DNA of 64,000 nt, taken from positions 1 to 64,000 of the forward strand of contig NZ_JAJNAG010000018.1 in assembly GCF_021010575.1 (NCBI RefSeq), read 5' to 3'. Source of the DNA: Limnobaculum eriocheiris. GTDB lineage: Bacteria > Pseudomonadota > Gammaproteobacteria > Enterobacterales > Enterobacteriaceae. Every line of letters begins with the position of its first letter. Position 1 is the first letter of the stretch. A program made the position numbers and the translations under genes. The notes under the pieces are model-generated. The model was not told where the DNA came from, searched no databases, and saw only the letters and a list, made by a program, of their open reading frames with translations. Of the stretch, positions 26,162-35,792 are shown piece after piece.

Positions 26162-26210
26162 CCTGGTTATTTGCACTTTTGCGGTTCAGACAAAAGTGCA
26201 AATAACCAGG
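26162..26210. terminator. Perfect 20-bp hairpin between yceF and rluC
   Basis: CCTGGTTATTTGCACTTTTG, a 9-base loop, and its exact reverse complement CAAAAGTGCAAATAACCAGG. It lies between two convergent genes and only four bases from the rluC stop, so a bidirectional transcription end is likely, although no good T-tract follows on either strand. Confidence 0.6.
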
Positions 26211-26214
26211 AAAC

Positions 26215-27171
26215 TTAAGATTTTTGAGCCCGTAATACGATTAAACAGCGATGCAACGTTTTGTCCATCGGCGCTTCAACCCGCATGGTTTCCCCGGTTG
26301 ACGGATGTTCAAACCGCAGGCTGGCTGCATGCAAAAACAGACGATTTAAACCGGTATGTTCAAGCTGCCGATCAAATTCCTGATCGCCATAGCGATCGTC
26401 AAAAGCAATAGGATGGCCCGCATGCAGAGTATGAACGCGAATCTGGTGAGTTCTTCCAGTTACCGGACTGGCCTTAACCAACGTAGAAAATTCAAATCGC
26501 TCTTCTACTTTAAAGCGCGTTTCTGACGGTTTTCCTTCTCCATCAACCCGCACTATTCGTTCACCACTCTGCAATACGTTCTTTAGCAAAGGTGCCTGCA
26601 CCACTTTGCAATGGGATTGCCACTGGCCGCGAACCAGCGCCAGGTAATCTTTTTGCATGGTTTTCAAACGTAACTGCTCATGCAGCGAACGTAAAGCCGA
26701 ACGTTTTTTGGCTACCATCAAAATACCGGAAGTTTCACGATCTAAGCGGTGTACCAGTTCAAGAAATTTAGCCTCTGGCCGAAGTGCTCTTAAACCTTCA
26801 ATGACACCAAAGCTCAGGCCGCTTCCACCGTGAACCGCTGTTCCTGAAGGCTTATTCATCACCAGAATATGGTCGTCTTCATACAGAATACAGTGTTCCA
26901 GTACGGCAACTTTATCCAATTTGGCTGAAACGACGGATTCTTCCCGCTCGGCCACTCTAACCGGAGGAATTCGGATGATATCGCCGTCTTCCAGCTTATA
27001 TTCCGGTTTAATACGCTTTTTATTTACGCGAACTTCACCTTTACGCAACACTCGATAAATCATGCTTTTCGGCACGCCTTTCAGCATAGTGCGCAAAAAG
27101 TTATCAATGCGTTGCCCTGCCGTATCAGCAGTAATGGTGACAGTTTGTACAGTTGGTTGATTTGTTTTCAT
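26215..27171 (-). CDS. rluC: 23S rRNA pseudouridine synthase RluC
   Basis: Makes pseudouridines 955, 2504 and 2580 in E. coli 23S rRNA. The 318-residue protein has an N-terminal S4 RNA-binding domain (GQRIDNFLRTMLKGVPKSMIYRVLRKGEVRVN region, about 18-70) and the RluA-type catalytic domain with Asp in VHRLDRETSG (about 144). The catalytic loop, KKRSALRSLHEQ and the C-terminal GRTHQIRVH motif are complete. It is divergent from rne, as in E. coli. Confidence 0.95.
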   Translation of the reverse strand: MKTNQPTVQTVTITADTAGQRIDNFLRTMLKGVPKSMIYRVLRKGEVRVNKKRIKPEYKLEDGDIIRIPPVRVAEREESVVSAKLDKVAVLEHCILYEDDHILVMNKPSGTAVHGGSGLSFGVIEGLRALRPEAKFLELVHRLDRETSGILMVAKKRSALRSLHEQLRLKTMQKDYLALVRGQWQSHCKVVQAPLLKNVLQSGERIVRVDGEGKPSETRFKVEERFEFSTLVKASPVTGRTHQIRVHTLHAGHPIAFDDRYGDQEFDRQLEHTGLNRLFLHAASLRFEHPSTGETMRVEAPMDKTLHRCLIVLRAQKS

Positions 27172-27773
27172 AACGCTGATTCTAGCACGATCATTTTTTG
27201 CTAAATATGCCTTATTACTCTGTTTTAATGACTACACTTATCAATAGTGCTATTTGAGCTGAAAAATAAATAAGATACGTGTTGCCAATATGCTGTGGTA
27301 TTCAGGCATGTAAGCCTCTGTCGGCGTTAACTTTAACACATTTTTTACATTATTACGTATCTGAGTAAAAGTCACCTTGCCATAATGCGGTTGGCAGTTG
27401 ATAATGTGGCTGATTTTCTACCCTGACTCACTTTAAAGTGAAATAACAGGGAAAAAATGAAATTTGCAGATAGCTCAAGTAGTGCAGCAATGGCGTAAGA
27501 CGCATTGAGTATCAGGCAATTAGCGAGCTACGGGTAGTGGCCTGGATAGTATAAAGGGACCCGATTTCCACAGATTTCAGGAACGGTTTTCCCCGATAAA
27601 AAGCGCTGTATTTCACAAAGAAATACAGGCTTACCGAGATAATGCGCCCCTGTGCAGGCGACAACCGTGAGGTTGACGATTTTGCGATAAGACTCGGGGC
27701 CGTCGGTTAACGCTGTCCATCAGTTCCTCTATGCGTAGACTCAATTGACAATGTAAAAAATGAGTACTGTTTA
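27172..27773 (+). promoter_or_regulatory. rluC/rne divergent region with long rne 5' leader
   Basis: 600 bp without a gene. In E. coli rne has a 361-nt leader whose hairpins let RNase E cut and repress its own mRNA. Here several hairpins fit that picture: CTGTATTTC/GAAATACAG at 27606-27628 and CAACC-gtga-GGTTG at 27662-27675, within a structured, GC-richer stretch from about 27540. Autoregulation is inferred from the family; exact promoter positions are not clear. Confidence 0.6.
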
Positions 27774-30700
27774 ATGAAAAGAATGTTGATTAACGCAACT
27801 CAACAGGAAGAGTTGCGTGTAGCCTTAGTTGACGGGCAACGTCTATACGATCTGGATATTGAAAGTCCAGGACACGAGCAAAAGAAAGCAAACATCTATA
27901 AAGGTAAGATCACCCGCGTTGAACAAAGTCTTGAAGCGGCATTTGTCGACTACGGTGCAGAAAGACACGGTTTCCTCCCTTTCAAAGAAATTTCCCGCGA
28001 GTATTTTTCATCTAATTCTGCTTCTCAGGGTCGTCCTAACATTAAGGATGTACTACACGTCGGTCAGGAAGTGATTGTTCAGGTCGATAAAGAAGAACGT
28101 GGCAATAAAGGCGCAGCGCTGACAACGTTTATCAGCCTGGCCGGTAGTTATTTAGTTCTGATGCCCAATAACCCACGCGCCGGTGGTATTTCTCGCCGCA
28201 TTGAGGGGGATGACCGTCAGGAGTTAAAAGAAGCGCTGGATTCATTAGAGATCCCTAACGGCATGGGCTTAATTGTCCGTACTGCCGGTGTAGGTAAATC
28301 AGCCGAAGCCTTACAGTGGGACCTCTCTTTCCGCCTAAAACACTGGGAAGCGATTAAAAAAGCGGCAGAAAGTCGCCCTGCTCCATTCCTGATTCATCAG
28401 GAGAGTAACGTTATTGTTCGCGCCTTCCGTGACTATTTACGTCCGGATATCGGTGAGATTTTGATCGACAACATCAAAATCCTCGATCTGGCTAAAGAAC
28501 ATATTGCCGCGTTAGGTCGCCCGGATTTCAGCAGCAAGATTAAGCCTTACACGGGTGAAATCCCGCTGTTTAGCCATTATCAAATTGAATCGCAGATTGA
28601 ATCTGCATTCCAGCGTGAAGTACGCCTTCCGTCCGGTGGTTCAATTGTTATTGATACTACTGAAGCGTTAACCGCTATCGATATCAACTCCGCCCGTTCT
28701 ACCCGCGGTGGCGATATTGAAGAAACCGCCTTTAATACCAATCTGGAAGCCGCAGATGAAATTGCCCGTCAGTTACGTCTGCGCGACCTGGGTGGTTTAA
28801 TTGTTATCGACTTTATCGATATGACCCCAATTCGCCATCAGCGCGAAGTCGAAAACCGTTTACGCGATGCCGTTCGTCAGGACCGCGCCCGTATTCAGAT
28901 TGGCCGTATCTCCCGTTTTGGCCTGCTGGAAATGTCCCGTCAGCGCCTGAGCCCTTCTCTGGGTGAGTCCAGCCATCACGTCTGTCCGCGCTGTAACGGT
29001 ACCGGTACCGTGCGTGATAACGAGTCATTGTCTCTGTCCATTCTGCGCCTGATTGAAGAAGAAGCGCTGAAAGACAACACCAAAGAAGTTGATGCTATTG
29101 TTCCGGTGCAAATTGCCTCTTATCTGTTAAACGAAAAACGTGAATCAGTTAATGCGATTGAACGCCGTTCCGGTGGCAAAGTTCGCGTAGTGGTTGTTCC
29201 AAACGATCGTATGGAAACACCACATTACGAAGTTATCCGTAAAAAACCGGGCGAAGAGAGTAATGTGTTGAGTTACATGCTGCCGCAGTTGCATGAAACC
29301 GAAACTGAATCTGAAGAAGAGACAGTTCACGAACGTAAAATGCCGGAACAACCAGCATTAACCAGTTTCTCTATGCCAACAGAGTCCGCACCGGTTGAAG
29401 AGAAAAAAGCACCGGTTGCTGCTGCACCTGTAGCCAGCCAACCTGCCGGACCAGGTCTGTTCTCCCGTTTTGTTAGCGGATTAAAAAATCTGTTAGCACC
29501 GGCAGAAACCGTTGCCGCTCCGGTTGAAAAAACACCGGCTGAAAAATCATCCGGCAACCAACAGGATCGTCGCAATAATCGCCGTAACAACAATCGTAAA
29601 GATCGCAATAACGACCGCAACAATGATCGTAATAACGATCGTAACAGCGACCGTAGTGAGCGAAATGAACGTAATAGCGATCGTCAAAACCGCGATAACA
29701 ATCAGGAATCACGTCGTAATAATCGTCAGGCAAACGCAGTATCACAAGATACAACTCAGGAAGCAGCGGCGACTACCCCTGCCCGTGATGAAAATCGTCG
29801 TGAAACTCGTGCTGAACGCCAACGTCGTCGTAACGAAGACAAGCGTCAACAGCAGCAGCAAGCTGTACAGGCAGAGCAAGTTGAATCCATTGTAGAAGCT
29901 GAAGTTTCCGCAGAGGAAGAAAAACCGGCTCAGGCACCTGCCCAGCGTCGCCAGCGTCGCCAAATGAATCAAAAGGTTCGTGTTGCGGTGCAAAACGATC
30001 AAACGGCTGAGAACGTTGCCCCCGTTGCTGTGGTCAAAACAGCTGTTGCTCCGGTAGAAGAAATTAAGTTACTGCCTCTGCCAGTCGCTATCAGTGAAAA
30101 CTTTGTGGCGCCAACGGCTGATGAAACCGATGGAGAGAAAAACGGTTATAACAACGCAACCGACAGTAATGGTATGCCGCGTCGTTCCCGCCGCTCCCCT
30201 CGCCATCTGCGCGTGAGCGGTCAACGTCGTCGTCGTTATCGCGACGAGAAATATCCAGCAGTCTCTCCAATGCCATTAACGCTGGCGGTCGCTTCACCGG
30301 AAATGGCTTCTGGTAAAGTTTGCATTAATTATGCAGCGCTGGCCGCAGAACAAACCAAAGTGTTTGAGCCAGTTGAAGCACTGGAAGCCGCTAATAACCA
30401 GCCAACAGAAGTCGTTACTGCGGCTGTTGAAGCGCCGGTAGCCATGGTTGAGACAGTAGTAGAATCTCAAATCGTTGCGTCAGCACCTGTTGTTGAACCT
30501 GCCGGTGAGCCAGTGATTGCGGTAAACTATATTGCTGAAAGCGACGATCAATCTGTTCCTGAAACCGAACTGGTTGTTACTCCATCAGTAGAAACCGTAT
30601 GGCATGTTGCAACGCCTGCGCCTCTTGAGATAGCACCGATTGAAACACCAAAAACACGGAAGAGTAAATCAGTACCGGTACCTGAAGCGATTTCTGGTGG

Positions 30701-31052
30701 CAGTTCATCTGCACCGGCAGCTTCTCCGACATTCCGGGCTGAACCTGAAGTGATGGTGGCAGAAGTGATTCAGACGGTCGTTGAAGTTGAAGCACCAGTG
30801 GTTGAAACCATCAATACTGAATCGGTAGAAAAGAAAGCGACCAGCGTTGCCAGCTCTCCAGCCTTTAAACCTGTGATGCCAGAATTAGAAACCGCTGAAG
30901 CAGAAAAAGCGCCTGCGGTTCCACAGGCTAAACCTGAAGAAGCGCCAGTAGTCGCTAAAGCAGAGGCTGCTACCAAGCCTTCTGCCGGTGGTCATGCTGC
31001 CACTAACTATGCCAGTGCGCCTGCGGCACGACCGGCTCCAATTGATGATTAA
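27774..31052 (+). CDS. rne: Ribonuclease E
   Basis: Essential endoribonuclease of rRNA/tRNA processing and mRNA decay and the scaffold of the degradosome. 1092 residues. The N-terminal half holds the S1 domain (about 36-120), the 5' sensor and DNase I-like domain with catalytic Asp303 (TAIDINS) and Asp346 (VIDFIDM), and the zinc-link CPRCNGTG (about 404-410). The C-terminal half is disordered: an Arg/Asn/Asp repeat region (about 600-660), further Arg-rich RNA-binding blocks and long Pro/Ala/Glu/Val-rich linkers. The end ([18 protein letters not shown]) resembles the PNPase-binding tail. It is slightly longer than E. coli RNase E (1061). A terminator follows. Confidence 0.97.
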   Translation: MKRMLINATQQEELRVALVDGQRLYDLDIESPGHEQKKANIYKGKITRVEQSLEAAFVDYGAERHGFLPFKEISREYFSSNSASQGRPNIKDVLHVGQEVIVQVDKEERGNKGAALTTFISLAGSYLVLMPNNPRAGGISRRIEGDDRQELKEALDSLEIPNGMGLIVRTAGVGKSAEALQWDLSFRLKHWEAIKKAAESRPAPFLIHQESNVIVRAFRDYLRPDIGEILIDNIKILDLAKEHIAALGRPDFSSKIKPYTGEIPLFSHYQIESQIESAFQREVRLPSGGSIVIDTTEALTAIDINSARSTRGGDIEETAFNTNLEAADEIARQLRLRDLGGLIVIDFIDMTPIRHQREVENRLRDAVRQDRARIQIGRISRFGLLEMSRQRLSPSLGESSHHVCPRCNGTGTVRDNESLSLSILRLIEEEALKDNTKEVDAIVPVQIASYLLNEKRESVNAIERRSGGKVRVVVVPNDRMETPHYEVIRKKPGEESNVLSYMLPQLHETETESEEETVHERKMPEQPALTSFSMPTESAPVEEKKAPVAAAPVASQPAGPGLFSRFVSGLKNLLAPAETVAAPVEKTPAEKSSGNQQDRRNNRRNNNRKDRNNDRNNDRNNDRNSDRSERNERNSDRQNRDNNQESRRNNRQANAVSQDTTQEAAATTPARDENRRETRAERQRRRNEDKRQQQQQAVQAEQVESIVEAEVSAEEEKPAQAPAQRRQRRQMNQKVRVAVQNDQTAENVAPVAVVKTAVAPVEEIKLLPLPVAISENFVAPTADETDGEKNGYNNATDSNGMPRRSRRSPRHLRVSGQRRRRYRDEKYPAVSPMPLTLAVASPEMASGKVCINYAALAAEQTKVFEPVEALEAANNQPTEVVTAAVEAPVAMVETVVESQIVASAPVVEPAGEPVIAVNYIAESDDQSVPETELVVTPSVETVWHVATPAPLEIAPIETPKTRKSKSVPVPEAISGGSSSAPAASPTFRAEPEVMVAEVIQTVVEVEAPVVETINTESVEKKATSVASSPAFKPVMPELETAEAEKAPAVPQAKPEEAPVVAKAEAATKPSAGGHAATNYASAPAARPAPIDD

Positions 31053-31074
31053 TCAATGGTGATATAGCAAAAAC

Positions 31075-31117
31075 AAAAAACCCGCATAATGAGGTCAATC
31101 CATAATGCGGGTTTTTT
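31075..31117. terminator. Terminator between rne and convergent monooxygenase-fold gene
   Basis: AAAAAACCCGCATAATG and CATAATGCGGGTTTTTT form a long stem with one mismatch and a 9-base loop. A/T-tracts flank both sides, so it can work in both directions. Confidence 0.9.
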
Positions 31118-31132
31118 GTTACTACGAAGAAA

Positions 31133-31423
31133 TTAATAAACTTTTGACATCAAATTAATCGTCAGTGATTCGATTTTGCCTTTAGCGAATTGACCAAAAG
31201 ATACAAAATGAGGCGATTTACTATGAATATCCAGTATTTCTTGCGATGCCCAACGTTCTATAAACACATAAACCAGTGGATTTTGATTGTCCTGATGCAA
31301 ATCATATTGCAGACATCCCTCTTCAGCTCTGCTGCTATCGACCAGTTTTTTTAGTGCATCCATTAAAGGAGCCTGAAAATCCGCTTTAATAGTCAGTGTT
31401 GCAACAATAGTTATTTCGCTCAT
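31133..31423 (-). CDS. Antibiotic biosynthesis monooxygenase-domain protein (YgiN-like)
   Basis: A 96-residue single-domain protein of the dimeric alpha+beta barrel (ABM) fold. The family pattern is visible: an N-terminal strand (TIVATLTIK), then SSRAEEGCLQYDLHQD, then VYVFIERWASQEILDIHSKSPHF. Relatives such as YgiN act on quinols, others are heme- or dye-related; substrate is not deducible. It is convergent with rne and 37 bp downstream of dbpA, so it may be cotranscribed with the helicase. Confidence 0.8.
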   Translation of the reverse strand: MSEITIVATLTIKADFQAPLMDALKKLVDSSRAEEGCLQYDLHQDNQNPLVYVFIERWASQEILDIHSKSPHFVSFGQFAKGKIESLTINLMSKVY

Positions 31424-31460
31424 TTAAGATCCTTAGCCTTTTCATGTCATAACAATAAAA

Positions 31461-32846
31461 TTATTTGATTAACCACACCCGACAATTTTTGCCTTTAATT
31501 TTTCCATTACGCAATTGTTCAAGGGCAAATCTGGCACGTTGGCGGCGAATAGCCACATAAGCCTGGGTATCAAAGATAGCAATCTTACCAACATCAGCAG
31601 CAGTTAAGCCCGCATCACCGGTCAATGCACCAAGAATATCTCCAGGGCGAACTTTGGCTTTACGCCCGCCATCAATGCTTAACGTCAGCATATTCGACAC
31701 TACCGGTTGAATATCGCTATGATTAAAACGCTCCGCCTGTTTCCACTCTAACTGTTCCGAGAGATAGTCTTCAATAGCATGGGCGCGCTGTAACTCATTA
31801 AGCGTACAAAAACTAATGGCCATTCCCTGAGCACCGGCTCTACCTGTTCGGCCAATGCGGTGAACATAGACTTCAGGATCAAAAGGTAACTCAAAGTTAA
31901 CCACTAATGGAAGATCCTTAATATCCAGCCCTCTGGCTGCCACATCCGTTGCCACCAGTACCCGACAACTTTGATTGGCAAATTGAACCAGTACTCGTTC
32001 CCTATCACGCTGTTCTAAATCACCATGCAACGCCAGCACGCTACTACCGGAAGCACTTAGCGTTTCAGCTATCTCCTGACAGTCTCGTTTAGTGTTGGTA
32101 AAAACCACACAGGATTCAGGCTGGCTGCCCGAGAGAATTTTCTGCAACAGGCTAATTCGCTGTTGTGCAGTAACTTCAATAAACTGCTGTTCAATATGAA
32201 TCCGGTCATCTGCCGATTCAATAATAATTCGCTGAGGGGAACGCTGAACCCGTTCACTCATCTTTTCAATATCGGTAGGATAGGTTGCAGAAAACAACAA
32301 GGTCTGACGCTGAGATGGCGTATGGCTGATAATATCATTCACTTCGTCAGAAAAGCCCATATCCAGCATTCTGTCAGCTTCATCCAGCACCAGAATATTC
32401 AGGTCGTTCAGGGTCAGATTTCCTTTGCGTAAATGGTCCTGAATTCGTCCCGGAGTACCCACAATAATATGGGCCGGGTGCGCTAACGAATCGACCTGTG
32501 CTCCCATTGGTTGACCACCGCACAACGTCAGCACTTTGATATTAGCAATAGCGCGCGCCAGACGTCGAAGCTCTTTACTTACCTGATCCGCCAGTTCTCT
32601 GGTGGGGCAAAGTATTAGTGCCTGAGTGCGATAAGCATCAACCTGAATGGCGGACAGCAGCCCGATACCAAACGCAGCAGTCTTTCCGCTACCGGTTTTT
32701 GCCTGTGCTACTACATCCTTTCCTTGCAGAATAACAGGCAATGCTGCGGCTTGAATTGAAGTCATTTGGGCATAACCCTGCTCATGCAGGTTATCAATTA
32801 GCGCTTTATCCAGCGGCAATTCAGAAAAGGATAATGTTGTACTCAC
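31461..32846 (-). CDS. dbpA: ATP-dependent RNA helicase DbpA
   Basis: DEAD-box helicase acting in 50S subunit assembly, targeted to hairpin 92 of 23S rRNA. 461 residues. The motifs are in order: Q motif (MTSIQ), I AKTGSGKT, Ia PTRELADQ, Ib TPGR, II DEAD, III SAT, IV VVFTNT, V ATDVAARGLD and VI HRIGRTGRAG. The C-terminal DbpA RNA-recognition domain (about 385-461) has the signature KVRPGDILGALTGDAGL and KIKGKNCRVWLIK, which separates DbpA from other DEAD-box proteins. Confidence 0.95.
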   Translation of the reverse strand: MSTTLSFSELPLDKALIDNLHEQGYAQMTSIQAAALPVILQGKDVVAQAKTGSGKTAAFGIGLLSAIQVDAYRTQALILCPTRELADQVSKELRRLARAIANIKVLTLCGGQPMGAQVDSLAHPAHIIVGTPGRIQDHLRKGNLTLNDLNILVLDEADRMLDMGFSDEVNDIISHTPSQRQTLLFSATYPTDIEKMSERVQRSPQRIIIESADDRIHIEQQFIEVTAQQRISLLQKILSGSQPESCVVFTNTKRDCQEIAETLSASGSSVLALHGDLEQRDRERVLVQFANQSCRVLVATDVAARGLDIKDLPLVVNFELPFDPEVYVHRIGRTGRAGAQGMAISFCTLNELQRAHAIEDYLSEQLEWKQAERFNHSDIQPVVSNMLTLSIDGGRKAKVRPGDILGALTGDAGLTAADVGKIAIFDTQAYVAIRRQRARFALEQLRNGKIKGKNCRVWLIK

Positions 32847-33026
32847 AGGAAACTCTTTAGCAGAAAGTGAACGGACTGGTTCAGACCAGACGAGAGGCTG
32901 ATATTATCAGATTTTTTGTCTTATTGATGCTTATAACTTGCCTTAATAAAACACATTAAATTATCCTCCGATAACCAACCTCTTTTAAATCATTCAGAAT
33001 AATTTTCATTTTTCTCTGTAAAGCAG

Positions 33027-33061
33027 TTGACAGCTTTTATTAAATCCAGTTTACTAGTACG
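33027..33061 (+). promoter_or_regulatory. trp promoter and TrpR operator upstream of trpE
   Basis: TTGACA at 33027-33032, a 17-base spacer and TTTACT at 33050-33055 match the layout of the E. coli trp promoter (TTGACA-N17-TTAACT). The operator overlaps the -10: CCAGTTTACTAGTACGC, compared with CTAGTTAACTAGTACGC in E. coli. The left half-site is degenerate (CCAG for CTAG). Confidence 0.85.
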
Positions 33062-33092
33062 CAAGACCAACGAATTTATACAGGCAACTATC

Positions 33093-33143
33093 ATGATGAC
33101 ATATCCTATTGTACTGACAGGCTGGTGGCGAGACTTCCCTTAG
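33093..33143 (+). CDS. trpL: trp operon leader peptide (first copy)
   Basis: A 16-residue peptide, MMTYPIVLTGWWRDFP, with tandem Trp codons at 33123-33128 as in enterobacterial TrpL. Ribosome stalling at these codons when charged tRNA-Trp is scarce would free GCGGGC (33143-33148, overlapping the stop codon) to pair with GCCCGC at 33195-33200 and prevent termination. Confidence 0.92.
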   Translation: MMTYPIVLTGWWRDFP

Positions 33144-33193
33144 CGGGCGGCCTACTTGCACCATATTGTTATCTGATAGAGCAAATAGCCAGG

Positions 33194-33217
33194 AGCCCGC
33201 AAACTGCGGGCTTTTTT
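33194..33217 (+). terminator. trp attenuator terminator (first copy)
   Basis: AGCCCGC-aaact-GCGGGCT followed by TTTTTT, 51 bp past the leader stop. The 5' arm can instead pair with GCGGGC at 33143-33148 (antiterminator). Layout is that of the classic trp attenuator. Confidence 0.92.
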
Positions 33218-33272
33218 ATTGCCTGAGCATCAAAAGATAACCAACAGAAACTAACTAATACTGGCGTACAAC

Positions 33273-34835
33273 ATGCAAACACAGAAACCAACAATGCAAT
33301 TATTAACCGCAGAGACGCCATACCGTGACGATCCTACGGCTATTTTTACCCAGTTCTGTAATCATCGCCCGTCAACCTTGCTGCTTGAATCTGCTGAAGT
33401 TGACAGTAAGCAAAATCTAAAAAGCCTGTTGGTGATTGATAGCGCACTGCGGATTACGGCTGAAGGCCGCCGGGTTACGTTTCGGGCATTGACAGAAAAT
33501 GGTAATGCGCTGTTAACCCTATTGGATCAGCAGTTACCAAAAGAGGTGGAGAACCGTATCGGTTCCGGACAGCGCGAACTGATCTATCCTGTTATTGATG
33601 CAGTACAGGACGAAGATGCCCGGTTAAAGTCCATCTCGGTTTTTGACTCATTACGCCAGTTACTGAATCTGGTTAATGTTCCTCAGGACCAGCGAGAAGC
33701 CATGTTCTTAGGCGGCCTGTTTGCTTACGATCTGGTAGCCGGTTTTGAAAATCTTCCTGCGCTGGAAAGCGATCGTCGTTGTCCTGATTTCTGTTTTTAT
33801 CTGGCTGAAACCTTACTGATTCTCGATCATCAGAATGGTGTTTCCCGCCTTCAGGCCAGCCTGTTTACGCCGGACTATGCTGAACAACAACGACTAAAAT
33901 TACGGCTGATTGAAATTCAGCAGCAGTTACGAGCCCCTGCATCTCCGGTAACGGCACCGGCTCTTGGTAGTATGCAATTGAATTGCGATCGCAGTGATGA
34001 AGAGTACGGCAACATTGTCCGCGAGTTACAACAATCTATTCGCTGCGGTGATATTTTTCAGGTAGTACCTTCACGTCGTTTCACTTTACCTTGCCCTTCT
34101 CCACTGGCCGCTTACCAAACCCTGAAAGAGAGCAACCCCAGCCCTTATATGTTCTTTATGCAGGATGAAGAGTTCTCTCTGTTTGGTGCTTCCCCGGAGA
34201 GTGCGCTGAAATATGACGCCGATAGCCGTCAAATTGAAATCTATCCCATTGCCGGTACACGCCCGCGTGGACGCAGGGCTGACGGTTCGCTGGATAAAGA
34301 TCTGGATAGTCGAATAGAACTGGATATGCGTACCGATCATAAAGAACTGGCTGAACATATTATGTTGGTCGATTTAGCGCGTAACGACCTGGCTCGTATA
34401 TGTGAAGCCGGTAGCCGTTACGTCGCCGATTTAACTCAGGTCGACCGCTATTCTTTTGTAATGCATTTGGTTTCGCGAGTAGTGGGCAAACTAAGAAAGG
34501 ATCTCGATGCCCTGCACGCCTATCAAGCCTGTATGAATATGGGAACCTTAAGCGGCGCACCTAAAGTGCGCGCAATGCAACTGATTGCTCAATATGAAGG
34601 GGTTCGTCGCGGCAGCTATGGTGGCGCCGTTGGTTATTTAACCGCCCATGGCGATCTGGATACTTGTATTGTTATTCGTTCCGCCTATGTTGAGGACGGT
34701 ATTGCAACTATTCAGGCAGGAGCCGGTGTTGTGTTGGACTCCAATCCACAATCAGAAGCAGATGAAACCCGCAATAAAGCCAGAGCCGTTCTGCGAGCTA
34801 TTGCCAGTGCCCATCAGGTTAAGGAGATTTTCTAA
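33273..34835 (+). CDS. trpE: Anthranilate synthase component I
   Basis: Converts chorismate to anthranilate with ammonia supplied by TrpG. The 520-residue protein is close to E. coli TrpE. The tryptophan feedback site LLLES with Ser40 is intact, and the catalytic chorismate-binding domain includes [34 protein letters not shown] and the [18 protein letters not shown]-terminal block. The start MQTQKPT matches E. coli. The stop overlaps the trpG start by one base (TAATG), so the two subunits are translationally coupled. Confidence 0.97.
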   Translation: MQTQKPTMQLLTAETPYRDDPTAIFTQFCNHRPSTLLLESAEVDSKQNLKSLLVIDSALRITAEGRRVTFRALTENGNALLTLLDQQLPKEVENRIGSGQRELIYPVIDAVQDEDARLKSISVFDSLRQLLNLVNVPQDQREAMFLGGLFAYDLVAGFENLPALESDRRCPDFCFYLAETLLILDHQNGVSRLQASLFTPDYAEQQRLKLRLIEIQQQLRAPASPVTAPALGSMQLNCDRSDEEYGNIVRELQQSIRCGDIFQVVPSRRFTLPCPSPLAAYQTLKESNPSPYMFFMQDEEFSLFGASPESALKYDADSRQIEIYPIAGTRPRGRRADGSLDKDLDSRIELDMRTDHKELAEHIMLVDLARNDLARICEAGSRYVADLTQVDRYSFVMHLVSRVVGKLRKDLDALHAYQACMNMGTLSGAPKVRAMQLIAQYEGVRRGSYGGAVGYLTAHGDLDTCIVIRSAYVEDGIATIQAGAGVVLDSNPQSEADETRNKARAVLRAIASAHQVKEIF

Positions 34836-35413
34836 TGGCAGATATCCTATTGCTCGACAACATTGACTCCTTTACCTATAACCTGGTGGACCAACTGCGT
34901 GCCAACGGTCATCAGGTCACCATTTATCGCAATCAACTGCCTGCCAGTATGATTATTCAACAAATTGAACGGATGGATAATCCGGTACTGATGCTATCAC
35001 CGGGACCGGGTAAACCATCAGAAGCGGGCTGTATGCCGGAATTACTTTCTGCACTGCTTGGCAAGCTGCCGATTATTGGTATCTGTCTGGGACATCAGGC
35101 TATCGTTGAGGCCTATGGCGGTGTTGTTGGTCAGGCCGGTGAGATTCTGCATGGTAAATCATCACCAGTAACCCATGATGGAATGGCCATGTTTGAGGGA
35201 TTACCATCCCCACTGCCCGTTGCCCGTTATCACTCTCTGGTGGGTACTGAGATTCCTTCAGAACTCACGGTGAATGCTCATTTTAATCAAATGGTGATGG
35301 CCGTCCGCCACGATCGCCACCGTGTATGTGGCTTCCAGTTCCATCCTGAATCTATTTTAACCACTCAGGGAGCGCGTCTGTTAAACCAGACACTGGAATG
35401 GGCCTTGTCCTGA
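34835..35413 (+). CDS. trpG: Anthranilate synthase component II (glutamine amidotransferase)
   Basis: Class I glutamine amidotransferase subunit that feeds ammonia to TrpE. 192 residues with the full triad: Cys84 in GICLGHQ, and His170 and Glu172 in FQFHPES; the oxyanion block is [11 protein letters not shown]. In E. coli this domain is fused to TrpD; here it ends with its own stop, as in Serratia and Yersinia. Unlike those, a complete second promoter/leader/attenuator separates it from trpD (379 bp). Confidence 0.96.
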   Translation: MADILLLDNIDSFTYNLVDQLRANGHQVTIYRNQLPASMIIQQIERMDNPVLMLSPGPGKPSEAGCMPELLSALLGKLPIIGICLGHQAIVEAYGGVVGQAGEILHGKSSPVTHDGMAMFEGLPSPLPVARYHSLVGTEIPSELTVNAHFNQMVMAVRHDRHRVCGFQFHPESILTTQGARLLNQTLEWALS

Positions 35414-35519
35414 TAGTGATTAACTTAATGATAAATAGATGAATTTAATTTTATTGCTTGTCAAAAAAATTAAGCGGCTAAAAAAACAAAAATATTTCTA
35501 TTTTTCTATACTAAAGATA

Positions 35520-35552
35520 TTGACAGTGACACACAAAACTAGTTTACTAGTA
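35520..35552 (+). promoter_or_regulatory. Second trp-type promoter and TrpR operator, between trpG and trpD
   Basis: TTGACA at 35520-35525, a 17-base spacer and TTTACT at 35543-35548, the same hexamers and spacing as upstream of trpE. The overlapping operator ACTAGTTTACTAGT (35538-35551) has both CTAG half-sites intact, so it is a better TrpR site than the one at trpE. TrpR control of trpDCBA from here is inferred. Confidence 0.85.
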
Positions 35553-35596
35553 CATAGATACAATAATAACAAACATAACGACATAAAGGTAATATC

Positions 35597-35647
35597 ATGA
35601 TGACATTAAATATTTTAGTAAATCGTTGGTGGCGACTCCTCCCTTAG
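35597..35647 (+). CDS. Second trp leader peptide, ahead of trpD
   Basis: A 16-residue peptide, [16 protein letters not shown], with tandem Trp codons at 35627-35632 and the same length and start context (ATCATGATGACA) as the trpE leader. Sequence identity continues past the stop (TAGCGGGCGG, TACTTGCACCA, ATCTGATA, AGCAAATAGCCA), showing the module is a duplicate. GCGGGC (35647-35652) can pair with GCCCGC at 35698-35703. Confidence 0.9.
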   Translation: MMTLNILVNRWWRLLP

Positions 35648-35695
35648 CGGGCGGTTTACTTGCACCAATTTGTCATCTGATAAAGCAAATAGCCA

Positions 35696-35720
35696 AAGCC
35701 CGCAAAATGCGGGTTTTTTT
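35696..35720 (+). terminator. Second trp attenuator terminator, ahead of trpD
   Basis: AAGCCCGC-aaaat-GCGGGTTT with a run of seven T. It has the same position relative to the leader as the trpE attenuator (about 50 bp after the stop). Read-through would depend on ribosome stalling at the two Trp codons of the second leader. Confidence 0.88.
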
Positions 35721-35792
35721 ATGGACGCTTTTCACCAACCGATAAGCATCCTGGCAAAGCAACAAAATCTCATAAAAACGGCGAACACGAAA

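Noticed and set aside
29473-29754. Long minus-strand frames opposite the rne repeat region
   Set aside because: Shadows of the repetitive Arg/Asn/Asp codons of rne; peptide composition (Tyr/Asp/Arg repeats) is what the reverse reading of that repeat gives.
35670-35792. Longer TrpD frame starting at 35670 (379 residues)
   Set aside because: The extra 41 codons run through the attenuator terminator and lack any TrpD similarity; the start at 35793 fits the module structure and the trpE-like MQTQ.
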